From assembly GCF_027580225.2 (NCBI RefSeq), contig NC_073353.2, forward strand, positions 31,563,501-31,627,500: a stretch of 64,000 nucleotides of DNA, read 5' to 3'. The position numbers and the translations under genes are program-made. This stretch comes from Misgurnus anguillicaudatus. Lineage: Eukaryota > Chordata > Actinopteri > Cypriniformes > Cobitidae. Under the pieces are notes generated by a model. That model was not told the origin of the DNA. It saw only the letters and a list, made by a program, of their open reading frames with translations, and searched no databases. Positions within the stretch are counted from its first letter, which is position 1. The number at the start of each line of letters is the position of its first letter. Positions 1 to 11,120 of this stretch are shown piece after piece.

Positions 1-2
1 AC

Positions 3-380
3 CTGAGCATTGTTTCTGACCATGTCCATCCCTTTATGACCACCATGTACCCATCCTCTGATGACTACTTCCAGCAGGATAATGCACCATGTCACAAAGC
101 TCACATCATTTCAAATTGGTTTCTTGAACATGACAATGAGTTCACTGTACTAAAATGGCCCCCACAGTCACCAGATCTGAACACAATAGAGCATCTTTGG
201 GATGTGGTGGGGTGGGAGCTTCCTGTCCTGGATGTGCATCCCACAAATCTCCATCAACTGCAAGTTGCTTTCCTATCAATATGGGCCAACATTTCTAAAG
301 AATGCTTTCAGCACATAGTTGAATCAATGCCATGTAGAATTAAGGCAGTTCTGAAGGCGAAAGGTAATCAAACACAGTAG
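3..380 (+). CDS. Tc1/mariner transposase, C-terminal part (cut by window start)
   Basis: The frame is open from the left edge to the stop at 378-380, so the protein starts outside the window; the internal ATG at 36 is not the real start. It reads through the last two catalytic landmarks of a Tc1-type DDE transposase: QDNAPCH, whose D is the second catalytic aspartate, and SPDLNTIEHLWD, whose E is the third catalytic residue. Exactly 36 residues separate that D and E, so this is a DD36E enzyme rather than the DD34E of Sleeping Beauty or Tc1. The C-terminal helical tail (about 60 residues after the E) looks full length. No stop or frameshift interrupts the visible part. It would cut and paste its own element in the nucleus. 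Whether it is intact depends on sequence to the left; most fish copies are dead. Confidence 0.88.
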   Translation: MSIVSDHVHPFMTTMYPSSDDYFQQDNAPCHKAHIISNWFLEHDNEFTVLKWPPQSPDLNTIEHLWDVVGWELPVLDVHPTNLHQLQVAFLSIWANISKECFQHIVESMPCRIKAVLKAKGNQTQ

Positions 381-1239
381 TAGTATGGTGTTCCTAATAA
401 TCCTTTAGGTGAGTGTATATCACATGTCTGAATATATATACTCACCGTTATGTTACTTAGTACATTACTGCTGACATGAATAGCAAAATATGCATACATA
501 TCTTTTTAATAATATTTCATTTACACCCTCAATAACAACAATTATATAAAATAAAATAAATAATAAAAATGTCATTATTATATAGTCTAAATTTAAAGTC
601 TAGAGACCCTAGAAGCTATATGAGTATAATGTTGTTGGCTATAACACTTTAGTGAATTTACCAAGTTAGAAACATACAGCTTTTTTTGCTCTGTTATAAC
701 TTTTCAAAGATGCTTCATAGGGGGATTAACTTAGAAAAAACCGCTGTGGTTTTATTCATGGAAATTGTTCACATTGATAAGCGCTGAGTCTCTTCTCAGG
801 CGTTGCCATGTATTGCAAAACAACGAAAACTCCAGACATCAATTTTCTGGAGGAGTGAACAATGCGCGTAATCGATTTAAGTCCAAGCGGCTGCACTGAA
901 GCCCTTTCACAGGACGTGAGCCTCCATTCGTGAGAAAACAGCCACTCTGCTCTTTCCTCCAACAGGCTTTCAAGTGTCCTTGAGCTGGAGGCTGGATGAA
1001 ATTTAAATCTTAATGTGATTGGTGAAGAGGCTGGGACAGCGTGTGGCAAAATGGTTTTACTGAGAGAAAGATTAGCTTGTAGAAAACAAGCAATGAGGAC
1101 ACAGTTCAGTTTGCTTTTAAGCTGTTAATAATAAAAAATATAAAAATGATATCTATATAAGGTAGAGATGTTATAGTTACTACTGTGCGTCATTTGTAAA
1201 GCATTATTGCATGTTGCTTTAGACACAGTTGACAATTGC
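381..1239. other. AT-rich sequence downstream of Tc1 element
   Basis: This should include the 3' non-coding end and terminal repeat of the Tc1 element, but without the left end I cannot fix the boundary. No exon, RNA gene or further repeat recognised. Confidence 0.4.
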
Positions 1240-2026
1240 AATTTCTCAATATGCGTTCTTATGCGATCTTGCATTCTTGTGTCCTCGCTCTCATCATCAA
1301 CCATCAAAGTCCGTTTCCAATACTCAAGAACACAAAAACAGAGAATGCATGGAAGTACCCAGATGTGTTCTTGATATTGAGGATGCAATGAATGCGGACC
1401 TGCACAATCCTAACCCGCTTGAAGTGTCATAAGACATTGCAACAAAATGATGAGTGAGGAAGGAGTTGCTACTCATAACTATATTTTTAATGCGTTTCTA
1501 ATGACAATAGCCTAAATATGCATCTTTAAAGAAATGGCAATGAAGCAGAAAACCTGCATAATATTGGAAATTGTGTCACAAAATGTAGTCGTGTCATGTC
1601 AAAGATAAAATAAAATTCATTTCGCGTATATCTAATGAGCATTCTTAGGTCTTATGTATTATTTGTGTCTATTATTCACATATCGTCTTTTATTTGATAT
1701 TATAATTTTAGTTCAGGTACCAGCCAGAAGAGGGCTGGTAAGCTTGTAAACATTATAATAAGGGAATAAACATACAAAAATGTGTGTTTTGCTGAAATTT
1801 ACATTTACACGTACAAAGCATTTGCAAAATTAGGCCTAAATATTTTTTTATTTACGCATTTAAAAATGACAAAAATGCAGCAATTTATGTTGCATTTTTA
1901 TGAAGATCACAGCACAAGCACATTTCAATTCCTTCCAAGTTCGTTCTTCCAAGGTTGCCCGGCAAGACCAGTCTCCACGAGAACACAAGTCCATTCTTTG
2001 CATTCTTGGAATTGAGAAACGGCCCA
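1240..2026 (+). repeat. Dispersed repeat, longer copy (pair with 56575-56935)
   Basis: Two blocks, 1262-1450 and 1926-2026, match the repeat at 56575-56935 closely, including TTGCATTCTTGTGTCCTCGC-like and AAGTTCGTTCTTCCAAGGTT-like stretches. This copy holds about 470 bp of extra AT-rich sequence between the blocks. Both ends carry TTTCTCAAT...GCGTTCTT-type sequence in inverted orientation (start near 1243, end near 2022), so it is probably a non-autonomous DNA transposon. The short ORFs in it are not genes. Confidence 0.6.
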
Positions 2027-2179
2027 TGTGTCACATATTGGGGTGTGGTTTAAACCAGAGGTCTTCTGGGGACCCAAACCAAGAGCTTCACTATCACTTG
2101 TAAATTATATGCAGGTGTGTTGGAGCTGGGTTGGAACTAAACTTTCCAGGATAGTGGGCCCTCAGGGCCATGATTGAAG

Positions 2180-2300
2180 ACCTCTGTTTTATACCTCTTT
2201 CAGTACACCTTTGCACCTAAAGAGTTCATATTAGTATCTCAAAGATACATTGGTACCAAATGTTTACATATCTGTACTTTACAATGTATACGTATCTGTA
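2180..2300 (+). repeat. Fragment of a GTACACCTTTGCACC-type MITE
   Basis: The sequence with TACACCTTTGCACCTAAAG and repeated TATCTCAAAGATACA matches stretches at 22965-23050 and 54950-55080, marking it as a fragment of a dispersed MITE. No intact termini. Confidence 0.5.
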
Positions 2301-2309
2301 AGTTACAAC

Positions 2310-2969
2310 TAGAGCTGTGCACGATTAATCGTGCAAATGCGCGTTTTCTCAATGAATGAATTTGAATGAATTACTGTGAAATGCCGCCACATCCAAAAGC
2401 CAGAGGGCGCTCTCGTGTAGAAGACATTTGTGCCACAGAAGAAGTAGCATTACGAACGCTATTTCAGGAAATGTCTAAAGGGATAATAAAAATATTTGAA
2501 TAATATTTGAAAAATATTTTGAATGATTGTGTTTGACCAGTGTTGCTTTTTAATATCACTCAATGACTTAAACTCATAGGGGCGGTTTCCCGGACAGGGA
2601 TTAGACTAGTCCTAGACTTAAACACTTTTAAGAGCACTCCAAACTGAAAACAACTTGCACTTACATATCTTAAAATACATCAGTGCCCTTTGTTTTACCT
2701 CAAAATGCACACAGGTAATGTTTTTAGTAAGGCATGTTTGTTAAAACTAGTTATATTTCCAAATTAAACTAAGGCCTAGTCCTGGATTAAGCTAATCCTG
2801 GTCCGGGAAACCGCCCCATAGTGATTTTAGATTGATAAGGACTTCCTAGTCACAGAGCCGTAGTACACGCACAAGCTGTGCATGAAACACAGATTCGGAG
2901 CCTTGCCATACAGAATCGATTTCAAGCAGGTCTTTTTAATGGGGAACGTGATGTTTCGTCACAGCCCTA
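2310..2969 (+). mobile_element. hAT-like non-autonomous transposon with 8-bp TSD, hosting a nested MITE
   Basis: Flanked by a perfect 8-bp direct repeat, GTTACAAC, at 2302-2309 and 2970-2977. Termini are imperfect inverted repeats (TAGAGCTGTG... and ...CACAGCCCTA). An 8-bp duplication and TAG.G start are characteristic of hAT elements. Interior block 2344-2420 (CTGTGAAATGCCGCCACATC) recurs inverted in the element at 62500-63114, so both belong to one family of roughly 420-440 bp before insertions. It is interrupted by the MITE at 2579-2817. Confidence 0.85.
2579..2817. mobile_element. MITE with GGGGCGGTTTCCCGG termini, nested in hAT element
   Basis: Inverted termini GGGGCGGTTTCCCGGACAGG and CCGGGAAACCGCCCC delimit 239 bp. 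ATA occurs on both sides (2576-2578, 2818-2820) and may be the target duplication. It sits wholly inside the hAT element 2310-2969, so it arrived later. A diverged partial copy lies at 56178-56250. Confidence 0.8.
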
Positions 2970-2977
2970 GTTACAAC

Positions 2978-3774
2978 ATATTCAACCTATAGGAAGATGA
3001 AGATAAACAAAAAAAATGACACGTGCCTCAATTTGCTCTTTTTAAGAAACAACCAATCTGAACATCTGAATATCCTTAATTTTAACACTGATATAACGGA
3101 AATCTCATAAAAAAACATTCTGAATTTTTGTAACCTGACATTTTTAACATTTTATAAACAAAGCAAATGCCACTTTCTGACATTTACTTTTTATTAATAC
3201 TTATTTTAAATATTTAAAATAAGTCTGCTGAAGACGAAGATGTTTCAATGTGAATATAATATATATAAGAGTGGATTTTGATGCTTAAGGTGAAATGCAA
3301 AGAATATTTTTTTAAATATTCAAATCTGCTAGATATTCCTCTTAATTCCAAACTAGATGGTGATCATTGCAAAATAATAGTTAAACCTGAGATTACAAAA
3401 CTAAATGTAAAAAGAATGCGAGCACTGACTGGTTTGCAGTAATCTAAACACTCTAGACCCATGACTAAAAATGACTAAAAGCTTACTCGAGACCACTTGA
3501 ATGAAATTACATGACTGCATCAGCTGTCAAAAAGAAAATCTTTCAATACATATCAAGTTCTGAATACATAGCAGGAAGGGTTACGTCAAACCATTACCCA
3601 ATGGGTTTTTATGAGGTTAAAGACGCTTATGCCTAATAACATCAATAAAGAAAAGACTAATTTGTTGCCAAGATGGTTTTTCGATAAAGAGAGAAAAACT
3701 TTAGGTATGAAAGAGAGTCACAAGGGGGAGAGATATTATTATATATATTTTATTATCTGCTAATAATGTTGAAG
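2978..3774. other. AT-rich, nothing recognised
   Basis: Low-complexity AT-rich DNA with small homopolymer runs. No exon with splice signals, RNA gene or paired inverted repeats seen. Confidence 0.4.
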
Positions 3775-3784
3775 CTTTTTGCAC

Positions 3785-4140
3785 TGTAGCTCACAAACAC
3801 TTCCCAAGTGAAGCCAAAACGTCTCGATCGCCCCCCAGTGACTGGTCCCAGTATAGGTCATAAACCCCGCCTCCCCCATGTTATTCAATGGGACTTTAGA
3901 CCAACTAAACAATTTATTTACACTTCAATTATCTTTTATTCCGACGCTGGTTTCAGTAAATTACTGTAGGTTTTACCACGCTTATGTAAATACAAGTGTT
4001 TGTTTATAATATAAGTTTGTTTTTAGTTAGTTATTTAATGCTATAAAAACGGTGGTGTCACGTCATGATTGACAGCTGTGATATACGAATTCTGCGAGAG
4101 AGGGGGGGGCTTGATTTCTCAGCTTTACTTCCTGCTCACT
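3785..4140. repeat. Dispersed repeat fragment (GACTGGTCCCA type)
   Basis: The GC-richer block with CAGTGACTGGTCCCAGTATA, CCCCGCCTCC and ATGATTGACAGCTGTG is typical of fish MITE interiors. GACTGGTCCCA recurs at 5140, and ACTACTGCGCAG at 4137-4148 recurs at about 5155-5167, so it probably once continued across the element at 4149-5136. Confidence 0.4.
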
Positions 4141-4148
4141 ACTGCGCA

Positions 4149-5136
4149 GGGCCGGGTTTCCCAAAAGCATCGTGAGGCTAAGTAGATCGTAAAAACGATC
4201 GTACGAATCATCTTACAATTACGGGCCGTTTCCCAAAAGCTTCGTAACTTAAGTAGCACTTGAAAATCATTGTAGATCTACGAGTGGTTTGGAGTAATCG
4301 TTCATTCATAAGTGCATTGTAAGACAACAGTGTTACAAGGTCACCTGCAGGACAACCAGCAAATTGCACTCCTGCAATGACGATAATGTAATGTTTTGAA
4401 TGTATATTTATATATTGGGTTCTTCTTTGTTTATTTTATATTAAATATATAATATAATATATTTAAAATTCAAATGAGAAATGAAATTTAAATGACTAAA
4501 CATAAATTAATAAAGAAGGAAAACGTATTTGGTACAAGTTGGTAAATTTTTGTTGGTATTTTGGTAAAAGTTGGTATTAGCAAATTGATAATGGGTTCCT
4601 ACAGATTGATGCATCTAAAAATTTTTTTAATTTTTTTGGGAAATGGCATCTAATTAAAGAAACTAAATAAATATTTACGGTAAAATGCAATAATCCACAA
4701 TAATAAATTAACATAGATAATAAAAACAAATAATAATAATAATCTAAACTAAAATATTAAATGCAGAGGGCATTTCGCAGTGGGACGACTCCTAACTAAA
4801 TACGGAAAATAATATTTCATTATGCACAAATTATTAAAAAAAATAAAAAGTCTTTGAACAATTATGAATAATAATATTACAAATATTAGTGCACATCGGC
4901 TGAAAATAATTAGCCTAAACAAGCTTCTGCTAAAAATTCGAGTCCTTCTATTGGTGACATTTCAGCACTTGACAAACAGATAGCGACTCGTAAGTAGCAC
5001 TTAAAACCCAACTGCGAGCAATCGTTATACATGCATCTTTGGGATACGCACGTAAATGAACAACGAATGTTCGTAAAGTAGCTCGTAGAAAGCGCTCTTA
5101 AGTGCTAAGTTCAATCGTTATCGGGAAACCCAGCCC
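4149..5136. mobile_element. Compound MITE with GGGCCGGGTTTCCC termini
   Basis: The left end reads GGGCCGGGTTTCCCAAAAGC and the right end is the reverse complement of GGGCTGGGTTTCCCGATAAC. A second terminus-like copy at 4222 (GGGCCGTTTCCCAAAAGC) suggests one element inside another. Several CTTAAGTAGCACTTRAAA-like motifs lie near both ends. Interior is AT-rich and non-coding. Flanking ACTACTGCGCAG on both sides is consistent with insertion into a pre-existing repeat. Confidence 0.55.
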
Positions 5137-5170
5137 TGGACTGGTCCCAAAAACACTACTGCGCAGAAAT

Positions 5171-6811
5171 ATGTATAAACTGAAATGACCTTTTGACTGT
5201 TTGTTCGAAAAAATTACAATGCGTGTACATCAAGCTTGTTCATGTCCAAAAATTTGATGATTTGTTCATGCTATGACCTTGAAAGCTTAAAGTGTGTATA
5301 GACAACTTAATTGGACAATTTATTTCAAATAATTCTGCTTCCCCAAGTCTACCATCAATGTTATCTAATGGACTTCTATCTACATCTACATCCAAACATC
5401 ATCTTACCTAATGCATCTTGCACAGTTTTAAGTGGTGATTAACTAAACCGTGCTTCTGGTTAGTAAAGGCACAGATGGGAATTGTGTGAATGTGATTGGT
5501 TGAAAATGATAAATGAAACAATAAGCCTTTAGTCTCTCTGCGGTTTGAGGTCAGTGGTCTCTTATAAAAGGCTTGTAGTCCACAGGTGCTTATAAAGGGT
5601 GGAGGAAGAAATGAGCGGCTGCTGCTTCAAAATACACAAATGTGTGCATAACTGTGTGCACAGGCTTTTCGCAGCAAGCAAGTGTAATCCAAAATTAGTG
5701 ATGTGGGGATTACACTCTCTGTCCATTATGAAGGCAAAATCAGTTATTCCTCTTTACGCCCACCAATACTCTCACATTTCATATGGTGCTTTATTACATC
5801 CAGATATACAGGGCCTTCAAAACACACATACACTATTAGCTAGTAAGAAACTAATCTTGGCCTCAGCTGACCAATACTGATACACATTGCACACATTTAT
5901 GGGTGCAGATCTGTGTTTAAATTGTTTTGTTTCAAAAAGATTTATACTATGAGCTTTATGAGGGGGAACAATTTGCTGGATAAATTTGTGAAAGTCTTTC
6001 TGTGCAACCAGCATCACCAAACAGAATGGCGACGGTGTTTCTCACACACCCTCCATCTGTCTTTGGTTGGACAAACAGACAGCCCAGCCCAAACTCAATG
6101 GTCCAGTCAGTCCACTCAAACAAACAGATTTTAATTATAGTCCCAAATCTGGTTCAGCTACACTAGACACACACAAACCATACAACACCTTCACCTAGAT
6201 GCTCTCAGGAAATCACAAACAAAATCATTGATCACTGTCACTAACAGGCAGAGATGGAAAGTAGGTACGAATGACCATTCGGTTGTCCTCCCTCCCTCAG
6301 GTACCCGCAAATGACATGGTCCTCTGACAGGGTTTTTTTTTTAAAGATAAATGAGCCTACATTAACATTAATTGTCATCTAAAATGCCATTACCTTTGAG
6401 TTTGCAGAGCTTAAGTGGAGAGGAATATGTATGTATCATGGTAAATAATCATAATTTTTGCATAGCTGTACTACCTATAAAGAGGTTTGCTTAAAATGCA
6501 TATACGTCATTGAAAAAGCAACAGTTTTGGATGTGCCTATATTGGGTATGAGCGCAACAAGACATGTTTTCAAGAGTCTTGCATGCAGCACACTCAATAA
6601 TCTTCTCGATTTTTGAGACAATTAGACAGTGAGGAAATTTGGTATTACGCTACAGTGCGATCATTAGTGTTCATTACGAAAGTGGATGCAAATTAAACAA
6701 ACCAAAGAAGATACACAGATGTGCCTTTATAGCAATGGTTCCCTCATTTCAGCTGTGTGATTTGTTGATGAGAGACAAGGAAAAAAACAGCTGTTTTAGC
6801 ATTAAGACCAC

Positions 6812-6814
<3 letters not shown>
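5171..6814. other. No recognised feature
   Basis: Contains several chance ORFs but none with family motifs, splice context or codon bias. No repeats with clear ends seen. Confidence 0.4.

Positions 6815-6857
<43 letters not shown>
6815..6857 (+). repeat. (GA)n microsatellite
   Basis: About 21 uninterrupted GA dinucleotides; the ORF passing through it owes its length to the repeat. Such runs are often polymorphic. Confidence 0.97.
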
Positions 6858-6859
<2 letters not shown>

Positions 6860-7386
6860 GGAGTGCTCTCGAGGGCAATACATTATGGTCTCAGGAGAAA
6901 ATCACTACCCACTCAGAAAATACGAAGGCGCCCCCCCTGACATTCTTATTTATGATCTTATTGAAGGCAAGCAGACAAAGGTTCAGTCGATAGGATTGTC
7001 CTGGAATGCATTTCGTCGTAAACAATTTGCCGGCCGGCCATGGTCGGATATGAAATTTATTTGATCCATGTCTATGTCTGGCTGTGGGCGGACCCTGGAA
7101 CCACCCACAACTATTGGACACACATCTGCTTTAGTTAAAGAAATGTGCAAGTGATGTGCCACTAGCACTGCAAAAATAATGACCAAGTTTCAAATTATTG
7201 AATCTTCCCAAAATCCCAGAATCCCCTTCACTAAACTCCACATACTTTTGGTTGAGCCAATTCTGTTATGTCAATTATACTACTTAAACAAACAGATTGT
7301 GGGTTTGAAGTATTGGGTAGGTAACACACACATACAGACACAATGTATAGCTTGTCGCTTTAGATAATAAGCATCTGGCAAATATA

Positions 7387-7516
7387 TGTGACCCTGTTTG
7401 TTAAATCCAGATTTTCATAGAATGGTTTTACAGTACATTATGTAGGATGATTTTATTGTAGGATGTATTAAACAGTAATAAATGACTTTATCTGGTTTTC
7501 CACAGGCAGGGTCACA
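7387..7516. mobile_element. Short MITE with TGTGACCCTG termini
   Basis: TGTGACCCTGTTTGTTAAAT at the left pairs with the right end reading CCACAGGCAGGGTCACA. 130 bp, AT-rich, non-coding. The same terminus occurs at 54427-54649 and begins the larger element at 43173. Confidence 0.7.
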
Positions 7517-7865
7517 AAGTATTGATATTAAGTAAGTCTTTGCTTAAAACAATAAAAAATATTTTAATTAGACTTAGACCTGTTTATCAAAGGTGTAGCG
7601 AAGGATTTTCTCAAATTTTAGAAAAGAACCGCCTTCTCCACTTTTTAAAAAAATGCAATTGCGCAACACTCCTGATTGACAACTAGGAGGACAAATAGTC
7701 TTGATGATCCACAAGGAAAAAGAAAATCCTTTGTTGAATCACGATTTGTTTGTAAAACCATCCGTACATCTCACGCATAAATTTGTGCGTACGCATGCTT
7801 GGTGAATGAGACACAATGTTTTTTCCTATTTTCTTACCATTGTTGCTAGGGGTTGGGGTTAGAAT

Positions 7866-7990
7866 TAGTGCTGGGCAATATGCCCCATTTTGAGATAGTC
7901 CTATCGTCAGCCTGTGAGATCGGCGATTCGCGATAGTATCGGGGGGTGGGGCAGTAGTTTACTCATTTTTTATTTGTTAATTTTTTACTC
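7866..7990 (+). repeat. hAT-like terminus fragment (TAGTGCTGGGCAATATG)
   Basis: TAGTGCTGGGCAATATGCC followed by an ATCG-rich stretch (GATAGTATCG) is a common hAT-type end in fish. The matching opposite end was not found nearby, so this is a solo or truncated end. Confidence 0.45.
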
Positions 7991-8257
7991 ATTATAACAA
8001 GTCCCTTGATTGGTGGACAAAAAAAGAACAAGAGCAACGCCGTCATGACCGCAACCTTCTTAAAACTGATGCCATTAATGCGGGCGCGTCATTAAAACCC
8101 TAACCATGATTACTTAACTGTTAAAACATGCATTTGTCATTCGTGCTCAAGTCACGAAAAAAAGCTGAATTTCCTGACATGGACACAAATAAATCAATAT
8201 AATTTTGCGTGACTATAACACGACTTTCCCTGAGATCATGTTGCAAAAATACCAATT

Positions 8258-8787
8258 TAGGGACCAGTCACACCAAAAGCGCTTTAAACGCTTGCAAACG
8301 CAAGGCGCGACGCACTGCCTTTTATAAAAAAAGAGCATATTTTTCATATTGCTAAGCAACCACCGAGTCAGCTGTCTTGTCAATCAAATATTGAAGCGTG
8401 AGCGCTCTTTTGCTGTTAACTGTCATATAAGCAGAAACTTTAAAAAGAGGGTGCTTGCTCTGACCTTGTTTGAGGGTAAGAGGTGCACAAACACGCAGGA
8501 GAGAGTGAGCGAGTGGAGTCCGGTTCTTCAAAGCAACTGTAAACTTCCCTCACCACAACGTAAGGCCCGACTCTCCCCTCATTCGATTGGACAATGGAAA
8601 GACGCGAATGATGTCGGGCGCTTCTCCGCTCTCAGCGCTCCTTCAAAAACGCGTGCGCGGCAGGCGGCAAAAAAGCGCAAGGCGCTCGGCGCGCATAAAC
8701 AGCGCGCAAACGCGCCCTGCCCATAGAATATCATTCAAAAAAGGCGCCTGCAATTGCCATAAACGCTTTTGGTGTGACTGTCCCCTA
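8258..8787. mobile_element. MITE with CAGTCACACCAAAAGCG termini
   Basis: Left end TTAGGGACCAGTCACACCAA and right end TTGGTGTGACTGTCCCCTAA are inverted. Interior is unusually CG-rich for the region (AAACGCGTGCGCGGC and similar) and contains TTCGATTGGACAATGGAAA, which recurs twice in opposite orientations at 22130 and 22270. The ORFs at 8349-8892 lie inside it and are chance frames. Confidence 0.75.
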
Positions 8788-9778
8788 AGACATTTACTTT
8801 TGCCATGTAGCAAACTAGCTAACACAGATTCCGAACAGAGCCCAATTCTCTCATACAAAAGGCCTGATAACATTACTAGAACACAGATTTAAAATCTTCA
8901 TGTTAAAATATGCACTCTCACGTTTATTGTCTTTCTGTCTCACAGCAGTGCACTGCAGTTTCCTTTAGTTGTTCTGCATTTCTTGCTGGACTAAAGCTGA
9001 GCCCATTGCACAGTCAAAGCACAGGCCGTTCTGCCCCATTCTCTGGTCCCAGTGTATTTAAAACCGATTACTTCTGCAGCCCAGACAGCCAATCAATACC
9101 AACTCTGATTACAATAAGCCACAAGATGGCCGCTCCACACAATATTTATCCCCAGAGTGGACTTCAGTGTAATTAGAAATCAATGGCTCACACAGTCTAT
9201 TAATGCAGTGAATGTGCTGATAGAGTTACACAGATTGTTGTATGCATCAGTGTGACAAACTCCAAAGACAACGCGAATGTCTTTATGAAAGAGCTGATCA
9301 GCTAAACAAGAACAATCCCGTTTAATTACACGTCGATATTTCTTCGTAACGGCAAGGGGGAGTTTAAATGTTTTTTTCAGAGTTTAGATAGTGTGCAGTA
9401 TCTATTTAGGACTACACAAAGCAGGGACAACTATAAATCAGGTGCTTATTAGTTTGGTTGGCTTTCTAAATATGTTAAAATGCAGCCTATAAAAGTGTAC
9501 TTTTGATTTCATAAAAACATTTAACATTCATAAACTTTTTCTGTTGCACTTTCTGTTTAAAGATTCCACAGACTAATGCTATGTTTACACGCCATGTTGT
9601 ATTGAAAAACTGAAAAGTTTGTCCTTTGTGCTCATGAAAAATTTCACGTACACACACCTGTAAAAACAAGCAACGTTTACACAGATCAAAATGACTAAAA
9701 AACGACCCAAATGATGTTGATTTGTAAACGAATAGACAAACCACATAAGAACGTTCTTGTTTATGATTTAAATCAGTG
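8788..9778. other. No recognised feature
   Basis: Mixed-composition DNA with short ORFs only; no motif, RNA gene or bounded repeat seen. Confidence 0.4.
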
Positions 9779-9780
9779 TT

Positions 9781-9960
9781 GGGCCCTATCTTAAACTCGG
9801 CACAATGCGACGATTGGCACGGCACAAGTGTTTTTTGCTAGTTATGCCCGACACAGTTATCATGTTCACGTCCAGTTTGAAAATATGAGATTCTGATTGG
9901 TGTATTGCATCAACAGGTACAACTCTTTTTGACAATGCGCATGGGGCCCCGACTTTCATG
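9781..9960 (+). repeat. PIF/Harbinger-like end fragment (GGGCCCTATCTTAAA)
   Basis: GGGCCCTATCTTAAACTCGG followed by CAAGTGTTTTTTGCTAGTT matches the left part of the element starting at 34228 and shares the terminus of 60382-61634. Only the left part is present. Confidence 0.55.
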
Positions 9961-9998
9961 AAGAACCCTTTCTAGGACCCCACTTTGTTCATGTAATG

Positions 9999-10378
9999 CA
10001 CTGCAAAAAATTATTTTCAAGAAAAAAAATTCTTAGTATTTTTGTCTTGTTTTCTGTAAAAATATTAAAAAATTATTAAATTAAGATGCTTTTTCTTGAT
10101 GAGCAAAACGACCCACAAAAATAAGTCTAGTTTTTAGACCAAAAATATCATATTTAAGTGATTTTGTGCATAAAAAAGCAAAAAACCTGCCAATGGTGTA
10201 AGAATTTTTTTCTTGAATTTTTTTTTAGTGAAAATCACTAAAATTTGATATTTTTGGTCTAAACACTAGACTTATTTTCTTGGGTTGTTTTGTTCACCCA
10301 GAAAAAGCATCTTAATTTAAGAATTTTTAGATATTTTTACTGAAAACAAGACAAAAAAACTAATAATTTTTTGCAGTG
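9999..10378. mobile_element. Foldback MITE with CACTGCAAAAAATTATTTTC termini
   Basis: Starts CACTGCAAAAAATTATTTTC and ends AATAATTTTTTGCAGTG. The two halves are inverted over most of their length (TAGTATTTTTGTCTTGTTTT on the left versus AAAACAAGACAAAAAAACTA on the right), so a single strand could form a long hairpin. AT-rich, no coding capacity. It abuts the element at 10380. Confidence 0.85.
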
Positions 10379-10379
10379 T

Positions 10380-11120
10380 GGTGCTTTTTCATTGTATAGG
10401 ACCCAACGGTTTGGTTTGGGCCAGGTCAGCTTAATTTTGGGGGCTTTTCCACTGGGTTCAGTACATAGTACCATGATACCACTGATACCAAAACTTGACA
10501 TGAAAACACTGTAGATCACTGATTGGTCTGAGAGAATCGTCACTACCAGCGTCATCGCTATAATGTAAAAGATTAGCTTTAGTTTACCTTCATGCTAGCT
10601 TGCGCTGTCTTGAGCAAACCTATTGTCATCTGTGCCTGGCTGTAAGTTCCAAAACTGCATTTTAACGATGAAAAACATCCACAGGTTGTGAATCAGGAAC
10701 ACCATAACAGTTTTTACAGACTTGCAGTTTGTGGCGGCACATTCGTGATGCGCAGTTGCGCACGTCCGCATATGCTTAAATGCAACTTAAATGAGGCTCA
10801 GTGGAGCGTCGACTGACACCATGGGTGTTTTTACAGAAACTGTCATGTGAGAGAGAGATAAACAATGTGCAAACATCTATTTGTGGTGGTCAATTTTAAT
10901 TTTGTGCCGGACTGAGAAATAAATGAATGTATGGGAATGTACAAAGACGCTCACACTTGTATGATGTCACAGCAGTAGGTAGCGCAAATATAACGACCCG
11001 CCTATAATCCCCTCCACTCCGAAGTGTTACTAAATTCGATGGAAAAGCTAACCAAGCCAAGTGAGCTGACTCGACCTGACCCAAACCAAACCGTGCGGTA
11101 CTATGCAATAGAAAAGTCCC
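10380..11120. mobile_element. MITE with terminal CTTTTCTATTGCATAG-like repeats
   Basis: The left end (GTGCTTTTTCATTGTATAGG) and the reverse complement of the right end (GGGACTTTTCTATTGCATAG) agree and continue into shared GGTTTGGTTTGGG and CAGGTC..GTCAGCT. A second terminus-like segment at 10440 (GGGCTTTTCCACTGGGTTC) suggests an internal duplication or nested copy. Confidence 0.65.

Noticed and set aside
1718..1740. Short perfect hairpin TACCAGCC...GGCTGGTA
   Set aside because: An 8-bp stem is expected by chance in a window this size; no gene end or U-run is associated.
6639..7064. 141-codon ORF
   Set aside because: Its length comes from the (GA)n microsatellite, which encodes RERERE; the rest has no recognisable domain.
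8349..8892. 125- and 101-codon ORFs rich in Arg/Lys/Ala
   Set aside because: They lie within a CG-rich MITE (8258-8787) whose relatives at 22092-22400 do not keep the frames.
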